Positions 1 to 5,718 of a stretch of 15,461 nt of DNA are shown piece after piece. The number at the start of each line of letters is the position of its first letter. The first letter of the stretch is position 1. The position numbers were made by a program, and so were the translations under genes. The notes under the pieces were generated by a model, which saw only the letters and a list, made by a program, of their open reading frames with translations, had not been told where the DNA came from and did not search any database. Source of the DNA: Treponema sp. (GTDB taxonomy: Bacteria; Spirochaetota; Spirochaetia; Treponematales; Rectinemataceae); NCBI GenBank assembly GCA_012516755.1, contig JAAYWE010000274.1:1-15461 (forward strand). Direction: 5' to 3'.

Positions 1-59
1 CCTTTGTGGAACCAAATGAAATATCCTTCGAGTATGATACCCAAAGAGAAGCGCTCTGA
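1..59 (+). CDS. VapB-type antitoxin, C-terminal end only (partial)
   Basis: Reading codons from base 3 gives an open frame of 18 residues, beginning FVEPNEISF and ending QREAL, that stops with TGA at 57-59. The stop overlaps the ATG of the following PIN-domain toxin by one base (TGATG). This translational coupling, and a short acidic tail ending in a charged RE-x-L pattern, are typical of the C-terminal neutralising tail of AbrB-like VapB antitoxins. The DNA-binding N-terminal part lies outside the window, so the fold class of the antitoxin cannot be seen. The role as antitoxin is inferred from position and coupling. Confidence 0.6.
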   Translation, partial: FVEPNEISFEYDTQREAL

Positions 60-457
60 TGTATTACCTCGATACGAACACATGCATCTATTTTCTCAAC
101 GGCAAATTCGAGTCGATCAAATCGAAAATTCTCTCGATACCGCCGAATGAGATTGTAATTCCTTCAATCGTGAAAGCGGAATTGCTTTTTGGCGCTTATA
201 AAAGCCTAAAGAGAATATCGAATATTGAAAAGGTCGAAATGTTCCTCGAGCCTTTTGAAATCGTGGCTTTTGATGATCCTGTGACTTGTGTCTATGCTGA
301 TCTCAGAGAAAAAATGGAAAAGACGGGCAAAATCGTTGGACCTAATGACCTACTCATTGCTTCAATCGTAAGATTTTATGATGGCATTCTGGTAACGAAC
401 AATGAACAAGAGTTTTGTCAGATTGAAGAGCTTCGCATAGAAAACTGGGCGCGGTGA
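59..457 (+). CDS. vapC: VapC-family PIN-domain toxin (type II toxin-antitoxin ribonuclease)
   Basis: A 132-residue protein of the usual VapC length. The PIN-domain acidic residues are all in place: D5 in the N-terminal LDTN motif, E41 in VKAELLFG, D97 in the GPNDLLIAS block, and N115-N/E-x-EF near the C-terminus, where many VapCs have D or N. In the family these residues bind Mg2+ and cleave RNA, often tRNA anticodon loops or rRNA; the target here is unknown. The gene starts inside the stop codon of the upstream partial antitoxin gene, as in most vapBC operons, so the toxin is translated only with its antitoxin. Nothing suggests decay: the frame is full length and ends at a normal TGA. Downstream are ~108 bases without a gene, then the remains of an AbiE module. 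Confidence 0.9.
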   Translation: MYYLDTNTCIYFLNGKFESIKSKILSIPPNEIVIPSIVKAELLFGAYKSLKRISNIEKVEMFLEPFEIVAFDDPVTCVYADLREKMEKTGKIVGPNDLLIASIVRFYDGILVTNNEQEFCQIEELRIENWAR

Positions 458-565
458 TTCCTTCAGCAATTTGTGAATCATAGAAAGAAGTCCGACTACT
501 CTACCAAGGAAAAACTCCATAACTACATATACGTAAACGGCACTAACAACCTCGAGAACATTCGT

Positions 566-824
566 CTACCCGATGCCACTTCGAGCCCATGGACCAGGCG
601 CAGTCCATTTTGTGGGTTTGGAGCAGTTGCTGGAAGAAAGCGTTGTGACGATGGGCGATAAGAATCCATCCACTTGAGCCATGACTTCACCAAATGAAGC
701 GGGAACGTGATTTTGCCCAAGTCTTTTCCAGAACGCTGCCCATTGGGTCTGTTTGGCCGAAATGAAAAGCCCAGTGAAAGCTTCGATTTCCGGCGACAGC
801 GGGTATGTTCTTGGAAGGCGTCAT
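566..824 (-). pseudogene. AbiEii-type nucleotidyltransferase toxin, internally deleted and frameshifted remnant
   Basis: On the minus strand an ATG at 824-822 overlaps the TGA stop of abiEi (GTATGA), the normal coupled start of the AbiEii toxin. It reads MTPSKNIPA, which resembles the family's N-terminus. After these ~9 codons the frame that makes sense changes: from about position 810 leftward, the frame in line with abiEi reads PLSPEIEAFTGLFISAKQ, then QWAAFWKRL, a FLSP segment and KWTAPGPW, ending at TAG (568-566). That matches the C-terminal end of AbiEii/AbiGii proteins (KQ-x-QW-x-AF, then GGPW-like end). The whole nucleotidyltransferase core, with its GS-x-x-(D/E)-x-D active site and about 200 residues, is missing. 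So this is an internal deletion joining the two ends out of frame. No active toxin can be made from it. Confidence 0.72.
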
Positions 825-1477
825 ACCGTAGCCTCCAGATACGGTCGCATCACCTTTTCGACCCGGCAGATCTTGGCATATCTGAGCAGTTCACCGAGAT
901 TGGCCTCCTTTCGTATCGTATATAGTTTCAGTGCTTCCGGGACTATGTCCATTCCGATTTTGTTGTGGAATTTGAAGCAGTCGGCCAGGGTTTTTTCGGG
1001 GCTATAGACCTTAATCGGAATTCCGTTAATCGAGTACTCTTCGATGCCGGACTCGTATGCGTCATTTGAGAATCTGTATGCTTGAATGGGAGGATGGTCG
1101 AGCGAAGATGTCCGTGAGTCTCTTGAGACAGCCACGGAAACAATGTGCGGGATCTGAGTTGTGATATAATGATATGCCAGTGCAAAGACAAGACAGATAA
1201 CGGCGTTTGGGAAGCAAAGGCTAACCGTCACCAGATCGGGATTGCTGATCGGAGGCAGGTCAACCAGTCGGTAGATGCCTCTGCTCGCCTGCTCGATGAC
1301 ACCGCTATCTTTGAGAGAATAGAGCATATACCGAGTAATGCCTTGCTTGATAGCCTCACTCATTCGAAGCTGGCCACCGTGCTTGCGGAAAATCTCTTCA
1401 GGTAGTTCTTTTATTTTAGACTCCAGACAAAACGTCTCCACTTGTTTGTAAGTGGTAGCTGTATGTCTGATTTCCAC
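821..1477 (-). CDS. abiEi: AbiEi-family type IV antitoxin / transcriptional autorepressor
   Basis: A 218-residue protein of normal AbiEi length. Residues ~38-71 form the N-terminal winged-helix part (SEAIKQGITRYMLYSLKDSG, then a SRGIYRL wing). The rest carries family hallmarks: NPDLVTV, AL-x-YH-x-x-TTQIPH, and the late block KVYSPEKTLADCFKFHNKIG followed by YAKICRV and MRPYLEA. In the family AbiEi represses its own operon and counters the AbiEii nucleotidyltransferase. The gene starts at a GTG (1477-1475) with no good Shine-Dalgarno site. The frame stays open upstream to ~1523, where AGGAG precedes only ATT or CTG codons, so the true start is uncertain. Its partner toxin gene, starting in its stop codon, is a deletion remnant, leaving an antitoxin without a working cognate toxin here. 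Confidence 0.88.
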   Translation of the reverse strand: MEIRHTATTYKQVETFCLESKIKELPEEIFRKHGGQLRMSEAIKQGITRYMLYSLKDSGVIEQASRGIYRLVDLPPISNPDLVTVSLCFPNAVICLVFALAYHYITTQIPHIVSVAVSRDSRTSSLDHPPIQAYRFSNDAYESGIEEYSINGIPIKVYSPEKTLADCFKFHNKIGMDIVPEALKLYTIRKEANLGELLRYAKICRVEKVMRPYLEATV

Positions 1478-1560
1478 CGAAGAAACAAGGGGAATTGTAC
1501 AGATCAGGTGAATGCTGGCTCCTAACTTTTACAGTTGGTATCCTAAAAAGATGTTATAAA

Positions 1561-1577
1561 TCATTATACTATAATGA
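1561..1577. promoter_or_regulatory. Perfect 17-bp palindrome over the -10 region of abiEi (candidate autorepressor operator)
   Basis: The bases TCATTATA-C-TATAATGA form a perfect palindrome with 8-bp arms around one central base. On the minus strand it contains TATAAT (1568-1563), the best -10 match upstream of abiEi, about 85 bases before the GTG start. AbiEi proteins studied in other bacteria bind inverted repeats in their own promoter, so this is the natural operator candidate. AT-rich palindromes can arise by chance and the -35 match is poor (ATGACA at 19-bp spacing), so confidence is moderate. Confidence 0.45.
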
Positions 1578-1618
1578 ATAGTGAGAATGTCATCATGATA
1601 TAGACTGTAGTGCGTCTC

Positions 1619-1743
1619 CTAGGTTCTTTGCTTTGTCTGGGCTAAGAGGTGGCGAATCTCCTGGGTAGTGAGCGACTGCCTAGAAAAATCAATGCCATGT
1701 CGAATTTCTCAAATTCAGGTGCTTTTTCTGGTAGTCGGTACAT
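1619..1743 (-). pseudogene. Transposase gene fragment (N-terminal start joined to a transposase-like tail)
   Basis: On the minus strand an ATG at 1743 follows an AAGGG site and reads MYRLPEKAPEFEKFDM. That opening resembles IS5-type transposases that start MYR-x-x-x-x-x-x-FE-x-F and continue into a LPFGG block. The expected continuation is absent: this frame ends after 33 residues at 1642. One frame over, the same stretch reads QSLTTQEIRHLLAQTKQRT to a stop at 1619-1621, like the C-terminal tail of some DDE transposases. A GGGGCTTCTGAAAAAT sequence on the minus strand near 1849-1864, just past the stop of the CoA-transferase gene, could be the element's end. No matching second end was found. 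The assignment rests on short stretches. Confidence 0.42.
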
Positions 1744-1866
1744 GTTTTCCCTTTCAAGTGCATGGATTCTAAGCCTTTCCTCTCGTTTTTCGTGCCCTCT
1801 ATGGAATTACTTTAGCATATATTCTCTTATATTACAATGCTTTTGTGATTTTTCAGAAGCCCCTAC
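1744..1866. other. Intergenic stretch between transposase fragment and CoA-transferase gene
   Basis: With the fragment and abiEi promoter region this fills the ~390 bases from 1478 to 1866 that hold no intact gene. It is AT-rich. On the minus strand it reads TATGCTAAAGT near 1811-1821, a possible extended -10 that could have driven the transposase fragment. No rho-independent terminator is visible after the CoA-transferase stop at 1867. The open frame of 73 codons on the plus strand (1649-1870) has no ribosome binding site or recognisable content. Confidence 0.4.
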
Positions 1867-3174
1867 TTAGAGCCAACCGAGCTCTTTTGCCTTCCAGGTT
1901 AGCTCTTCCCTAAATTTAGGGTGCGCCACCGAAATGAGTTCTCGCGCTCGCTCTCGGAGGGTCTTGCCACGCAGGCTTGCGATTCCATATTCAGTAACCA
2001 CATAGTCCGTAAGGCTTCGGTGCAGAGTAACTGCTGTACCTTCCATCAAGGTGGGCACAATAGTCGAGATGCTATCATGTTTTGCGGTGCTGTAGCAGGC
2101 TATAATACTTTTCCCTTTTCCATCGAAACCTTCAGCTGCGCCTTCTGCTGTGTCTGTTTGGCCGCCTGTTCCGGAATATTGCACAGGCCCCAGGCTTTCG
2201 CTACCCACCTGGCCGGTTAGATCGACAGTAAGGCATGTATTGATCGATACCATTTTTGAATTCTGCGCAAGTATAGAAGGGTGATTAACCCAACTTCCGC
2301 GCATGAATTCCACGGCAACATTGTCATCGAGCCAGTCATAGAGCTTGCGCGAACCCATTGAGAAAGTTGCTACGAATTTTCCTTTATGAAATGCTTTTTC
2401 GCTATTTGTGATTACGCCCATCTCATAAAGCTCCATCATCGAATCGACAATCATTTCCGTATGGACGCCCAGATCCTTCTTGTGCTCTAAGGCAAGCGCA
2501 GCAGCATTCGGAATACCGCCAATTCCAAGCTGGATTGTCGAACCATTTTCGATGAGGTCGCCGATATAATTCCCTATAGTGAGGTCCAATTCGTTTGGTT
2601 GCGGAGAGGGCTGTTCAGGGACTGGTTGATCGCACTCCACGAAATAATCAACTTCAGAAGTATGAAGATGAGTATCGCCAAAGGTACGTGGCAAGCGTGG
2701 ATTGACTTCCAGGATAACTAGATCAGAGGCCTCCAGAATGTCTTTTTCATAGGTAATACCCAGAGAAAGCGACACAAACCCATGCTTGTCTGGAGGTGTA
2801 CAGGTTCCCCAGAAAATATTTGGCTTGCGTGCATAGATAAAATCCGCTGCCGCACGATGGAGCATATTGGGCACATAAGTTACAGTTCCTACATTGGCTT
2901 TAAGGGCAGCTCTTGGTCCTGGAGCATGAAACCAGCTTGCCAGTTCGAAATGACCCTTCATTTCCGGCTTCATATAGAAATCGTAAGGCTTAAGAGTTAA
3001 GCAGGAAAAAACCCTAACATTTTGCACTTTATCAGCGACTGTATGGAATTGCATCATGCTGCCTTGTGGCTCTGATGCGCACATTGCTACAACGATGTTG
3101 TCGTTGCTTTTGATTTTTGAAACAGCTTCGGGAATCGAAATGAGCTTCCGATTGTATTCATCTTGCGAATTCAT
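1867..3174 (-). CDS. Acetyl-CoA hydrolase / 4-hydroxybutyrate CoA-transferase family CoA-transferase
   Basis: A 435-residue class I CoA-transferase of typical length, two NagB/RpiA-like halves in one chain. The family's glutamate that forms the CoA thioester is E240 in GVHTEMIVDS. The oxyanion/CoA-binding GIGGIPNAA block is at 217-226. Late in the chain come SGTGGQTDTAEGA and SLRGKTLRERA, also characteristic. Such enzymes move CoA from acetyl-CoA (or another donor) to a carboxylic acid such as 4-hydroxybutyrate, butyrate or succinate in the cytoplasm. The ATG at 3174 follows GGAGG at good spacing. It is the last gene of a leftward unit after the double-TetR regulator and a KAS III-like gene, with 95 bases and a perfect palindrome before it. 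Likely role (inference): activating the acid made or imported by the neighbouring cluster. The acid substrate is not evident. Confidence 0.88.
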   Translation of the reverse strand: MNSQDEYNRKLISIPEAVSKIKSNDNIVVAMCASEPQGSMMQFHTVADKVQNVRVFSCLTLKPYDFYMKPEMKGHFELASWFHAPGPRAALKANVGTVTYVPNMLHRAAADFIYARKPNIFWGTCTPPDKHGFVSLSLGITYEKDILEASDLVILEVNPRLPRTFGDTHLHTSEVDYFVECDQPVPEQPSPQPNELDLTIGNYIGDLIENGSTIQLGIGGIPNAAALALEHKKDLGVHTEMIVDSMMELYEMGVITNSEKAFHKGKFVATFSMGSRKLYDWLDDNVAVEFMRGSWVNHPSILAQNSKMVSINTCLTVDLTGQVGSESLGPVQYSGTGGQTDTAEGAAEGFDGKGKSIIACYSTAKHDSISTIVPTLMEGTAVTLHRSLTDYVVTEYGIASLRGKTLRERARELISVAHPKFREELTWKAKELGWL

Positions 3175-3212
3175 AAAACCTCCATATTCTTAGCTGCCCA
3201 TGCGTTTGCTGT

Positions 3213-3233
3213 GCTATGGATCTGATCCATAGC
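3213..3233. repeat. Perfect 21-nt palindrome between KAS III-like and CoA-transferase genes
   Basis: GCTATGGATC-T-GATCCATAGC has 10-bp perfect arms around one base. With one G:U wobble and a further G:C pair the RNA stem can extend to 3211-3235. On the minus-strand transcript it would form a 9-bp stem with a three-base loop in the 95-base gap before the CoA-transferase gene. There is no T-run after it, so it is not a standard terminator. It could be a protein-binding site that tunes the distal gene, or an mRNA processing or stabilising hairpin. It does not resemble the dyads in the divergent promoter region. Confidence 0.6.
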
Positions 3234-3269
3234 GCTTGGGCTACGACTCAATCGCGGGCTATGAAAGAC

Positions 3270-4277
3270 TCATATCCTCAGAAGCGACGCACCCACTGCA
3301 AGACCCGCACCCGAGGCTACAAGGACGACGAGGTCGCCTTTTTTGATGCGGCCTTCTTGTAAACCGACATGCATAGCCATGGGAATACATCCCGAACCTG
3401 TGTAGCCATACCGATCCATCACCATTGTCGTTTTTTCGATTGGCTCCCCAAGGATCTCCATAACCTGTTCGATAACCGATTTATTAATCTGGGTGAAGAG
3501 GTAATGATCCACTTCGGATTGGGGCAAGTGGACCTTATCGAGTAGGTGCTGGATCAGGGGTGGCCAAAGTTTTATATTACGGTCGCCCGGCATTTTTTGC
3601 AGGAGCTGAAGGCCATACTCGCCTTTATTAAGCCGCTCATGCGTGATTGGAAATCGCGTTCCACCTGCATAGACACCCAGGAAATTCCACTGAGTTCCAT
3701 CAGTGATAAATGTGCCGTCAATGTAGCCTGAATTGCTTTCCTCTTGCCTTTCGAGCACCACCGCTCCTGCTCCATCAGCGAAAATCGACCATCCAAAAGA
3801 ATCATCGTCTCTAATGAAGGCAGGCATATTGTATACGCCAATGACCAACGCATAGTGGACAGAAGTATCGGTCATTAGATTCCGCGCTGCTACATCAAGG
3901 GCTTCGACAAAGCTTGCACAGGAAGCGCCAAGATCGAAGCTCTTTGCGTATGTCTGCCCTCCTTGTAGTCGGCCTTGAACAATAATGCTTGTAGCAGGGG
4001 AGATATGTTCAGGAGTATCGGTTGCCACGATGAAAAGCCCAATATCCTCTGCGTCAATTTTGGCAGCTTTAAGCGCATCTCGGGCTGCTTTTTCTGCAAA
4101 ATCAGCGGTTGTCTCCTGCAGACCAGAGAGACGGGAGATATGTCTTTGCTTGATGCCTATCTTTTGTTCATGACGGGCTGCATCGAACTCAATACCTGTC
4201 AATTTCATGACAGTCTTGTTGTCAATAGGGGCACCAGGCACATAGATTCCTGTGCCAACAATCACTGCTTTTGCCAT
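3270..4277 (-). CDS. KAS III (FabH)-like thiolase-fold protein lacking the usual His and Asn
   Basis: A 335-residue protein with the thiolase fold of beta-ketoacyl-ACP synthase III. The nucleophile is C120 in FDLGASCASFVEAL, and FADGAGAVVLER (~166-177) is a family block. In place of the FabH PHQAN motif it has FTQIN, putting T262 where the catalytic His belongs. In place of YGNTSAA it has YGYTGSG, putting Y292 at the catalytic Asn. The GSGCIPMAM and GDLVVLVASGAGL end is otherwise normal. So it may hold an acyl group on Cys but is unlikely to do standard decarboxylative condensation. Acyl transfer, thioesterase-like or partner-subunit roles are possible. It starts at ATG 4277 after AAGGAAGGA, 40 bases downstream of the double-TetR gene on the same strand, so it is probably co-transcribed with it and the CoA-transferase gene. 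Confidence 0.82.
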   Translation of the reverse strand: MAKAVIVGTGIYVPGAPIDNKTVMKLTGIEFDAARHEQKIGIKQRHISRLSGLQETTADFAEKAARDALKAAKIDAEDIGLFIVATDTPEHISPATSIIVQGRLQGGQTYAKSFDLGASCASFVEALDVAARNLMTDTSVHYALVIGVYNMPAFIRDDDSFGWSIFADGAGAVVLERQEESNSGYIDGTFITDGTQWNFLGVYAGGTRFPITHERLNKGEYGLQLLQKMPGDRNIKLWPPLIQHLLDKVHLPQSEVDHYLFTQINKSVIEQVMEILGEPIEKTTMVMDRYGYTGSGCIPMAMHVGLQEGRIKKGDLVVLVASGAGLAVGASLLRI

Positions 4278-4317
4278 ATAATCCTTCCTTAATTAAGAAG
4301 ATTATTTCCGCATAAAC

Positions 4318-5430
4318 CTAGCCTAATCCATGCATATAGAAGTTCCCGATTTCTTCAATTGTGTTGCGAGCGATTTCAGGAGATTTGTTGAAAATGACTT
4401 CTATGCCCAAATAGTGTGCAATGCCTATCATGAATTCGATATAAGTTGGACTGCTATGCTTGCTTGATTTATCATCCCGCTTTACATAGCCGTTGTGGAA
4501 AGCATCATAGTAATCTCGTACCTCATCTGGAAGTACGAATTCCGCTTCGCGTACTATGTTGTAGCAATGTTGATCCATTGAAAGAAACAAAATAAAGAGC
4601 CATAAACCTCGCAACTCTCGTTCTACACGATTGATTTCTTTGCCAAGGTTTATGCTTATAAAATGGCGTACATCTTTGCCTACATCTCGAATCACTTGTC
4701 GGTAAAATGATTCTTTGCTGTCGAAGTAGCGATAAAATGAGCCAATAGCGAGCCCGGCGTTTGATGTCACTTCTTGTATGTTGGTTTCAAAATAGCCCTT
4801 TTGGCCAAAAAGCGCTCGACCTTCTGAGAGCAGACGTTTGCGCGTATCTGGCAACAGCTCTATGGAGAGTGGAGTAATTGAGGTTGAAAACACCCTATCT
4901 AAATCGATTGGCTGCGGCTCGAAAACGCCATTTTCCAGAATAGAAACAAGCTCGTCGGTACTCACAGGAAGCTGATGCATTGCAGCACGGATGCTTGCAA
5001 ATCTCAATCCTGCAACTGCAAAGAGGTATTCTGCAGTGGTCGGATGCCTGGAATAAACGAATTCAAAAGCTCTTTCGTAGACGCTCTTAAGCTTGCGTTC
5101 ATATTCGAAAAGTCGGTATTGCCCTTCTCTGAATACCCGTACAAGAGCAGTATGCTCTTGAGAAAAATCGTAGATGATTGTGACAAAGCTCCTGGTTTTA
5201 TCCTGGGGCGCATGGTACCGCAAAACCTCTAGATTTTTTTCGATTTGATCTACTACATAATCGAGAATTGTACAAAAAATCTCTTCTTTGCTATGAAAAT
5301 GCCTATAGAATGCTCCATTGGAGAGTCTTGCCTTTCGACATATCTCTGCAACAGAGACGGTGGCATACCATTTTGTGGAGAAAAGAGAGATAGCGCTATC
5401 GATGAGCGCTTGACGTGTATCTGCACTCAT
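4318..5430 (-). CDS. Tandem double-TetR transcriptional regulator
   Basis: At 370 residues this is about twice the usual TetR length and contains two TetR/AcrR DNA-binding domains in one chain. The first spans ~5-60, with helix-turn-helix around 24-45 (SVAEICRKARLSNGAFYRHF) and the SKEEIF helix. The second spans ~195-250, with helix-turn-helix around 215-236 (IQEVTSNAGLAIGSFYRYF) and SKESFY. Each is followed by a poorly conserved helical ligand-binding-type domain. A single chain could act as a built-in pseudo-dimer; Mce3R of Mycobacterium tuberculosis is an established double-TetR precedent. It starts at ATG 5430 and is the first gene of a leftward unit with the KAS III-like and CoA-transferase genes. 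Its promoter at 5476-5504 is followed by a 23-bp dyad over the expected transcription start, pointing to autorepression. The ligand is probably a cluster substrate or its CoA ester (inference). Confidence 0.88.
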   Translation of the reverse strand: MSADTRQALIDSAISLFSTKWYATVSVAEICRKARLSNGAFYRHFHSKEEIFCTILDYVVDQIEKNLEVLRYHAPQDKTRSFVTIIYDFSQEHTALVRVFREGQYRLFEYERKLKSVYERAFEFVYSRHPTTAEYLFAVAGLRFASIRAAMHQLPVSTDELVSILENGVFEPQPIDLDRVFSTSITPLSIELLPDTRKRLLSEGRALFGQKGYFETNIQEVTSNAGLAIGSFYRYFDSKESFYRQVIRDVGKDVRHFISINLGKEINRVERELRGLWLFILFLSMDQHCYNIVREAEFVLPDEVRDYYDAFHNGYVKRDDKSSKHSSPTYIEFMIGIAHYLGIEVIFNKSPEIARNTIEEIGNFYMHGLG

Positions 5431-5444
5431 TCACATGGCCTCTG

Positions 5445-5467
5445 GTAAGAAGCGATTCACATCTTAC
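5445..5467. promoter_or_regulatory. Candidate double-TetR operator, copy A (23-bp dyad)
   Basis: GTAAGA, 11 central bases, then TCTTAC form a 23-bp dyad. It agrees at 19 of 23 positions, without gaps, with copy B at 5668-5690; the shared parts are both 6-bp arms, a G, and a central GATTCA. It lies just downstream of the regulator's predicted -10 (5481-5476), so it covers the predicted start of the leftward transcript. Copy A is less symmetric than copy B. Conservation of an unlinked 23-bp element over both divergent starts strongly suggests one regulator binding both. Confidence 0.75.
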
Positions 5468-5475
5468 TACATTTG

Positions 5476-5504
5476 AGTATACTCTCGTTTATGCCTCTAT
5501 GCAA
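5476..5504 (-). promoter_or_regulatory. Sigma70-type promoter for the double-TetR / KAS III-like / CoA-transferase unit
   Basis: On the minus strand -35 TTGCAT (5504-5499) and -10 TATACT (5481-5476) are separated by exactly 17 bases. The expected start is near 5469, about 40 bases before the regulator's ATG. The -10 sits in a 10-bp palindrome, GAGTATACTC (5475-5484). Copy A of the putative operator begins right at the predicted start. Confidence 0.65.
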
Positions 5505-5635
5505 GCGAAATTTATCAAATATCGAAAAATTAGGCAGATTTCCGGTTATGACATCTATTTGATGATATAAACAATAAATAAAGTAATCATCATAGACATA
5601 TCGATGATATCTACAGAGAATTATCATTTTTGCCC

Positions 5636-5664
5636 TTGACGGATTAGAAAAAGTGACACACAAT
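5636..5664 (+). promoter_or_regulatory. Sigma70-type promoter for the rightward KAS III-like / ABC transporter cluster
   Basis: -35 TTGACG (5636-5641) and a weaker -10 CACAAT (5659-5664) are 17 bases apart, giving an expected start near 5671. Copy B of the putative operator (5668-5690) covers that start. The remaining ~130 bases between the two promoters are AT-rich, with a small inverted pair (TGATGAT near 5560, ATCATCA near 5587). Confidence 0.5.
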
Positions 5665-5667
5665 ATT

Positions 5668-5690
5668 GTAAGAGGTGATTCAGCTCTTAC
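5668..5690. promoter_or_regulatory. Candidate double-TetR operator, copy B (23-bp near-perfect dyad)
   Basis: GTAAGA, 11 central bases, TCTTAC, with the inner part GGTGATTCAGC. Symmetry is almost complete: TGTAAGAG pairs with CTCTTACA (5667-5691), TGA pairs with TCA around a central T, and only one G/G position breaks it. It covers the predicted start of the rightward cluster, 28 bases before the KAS III-like start codon. Its near twin, copy A, lies at 5445-5467. Confidence 0.78.
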
Positions 5691-5718
5691 AGATGCAAAT
5701 ACATTTTCTTAGGAGCGT

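Noticed and set aside
473..720. Open frames on both strands (62 and 65 codons)
   Set aside because: They are out-of-frame readings of the AbiEii remnant; only the minus frame ending at 566 has family content.
1649..1870. 73-codon plus-strand open frame
   Set aside because: No ribosome site, low-complexity Ser/Phe-rich product, and it is antisense to the transposase fragment.
5560..5593. TGATGAT / ATCATCA inverted pair between the divergent promoters
   Set aside because: Short arms in AT-rich DNA; chance is a sufficient explanation and it does not match the 23-bp dyads.
5457..5663. 68-codon minus-strand open frame in the divergent intergenic region
   Set aside because: It runs across both predicted promoters, has no Shine-Dalgarno site and no recognisable content.
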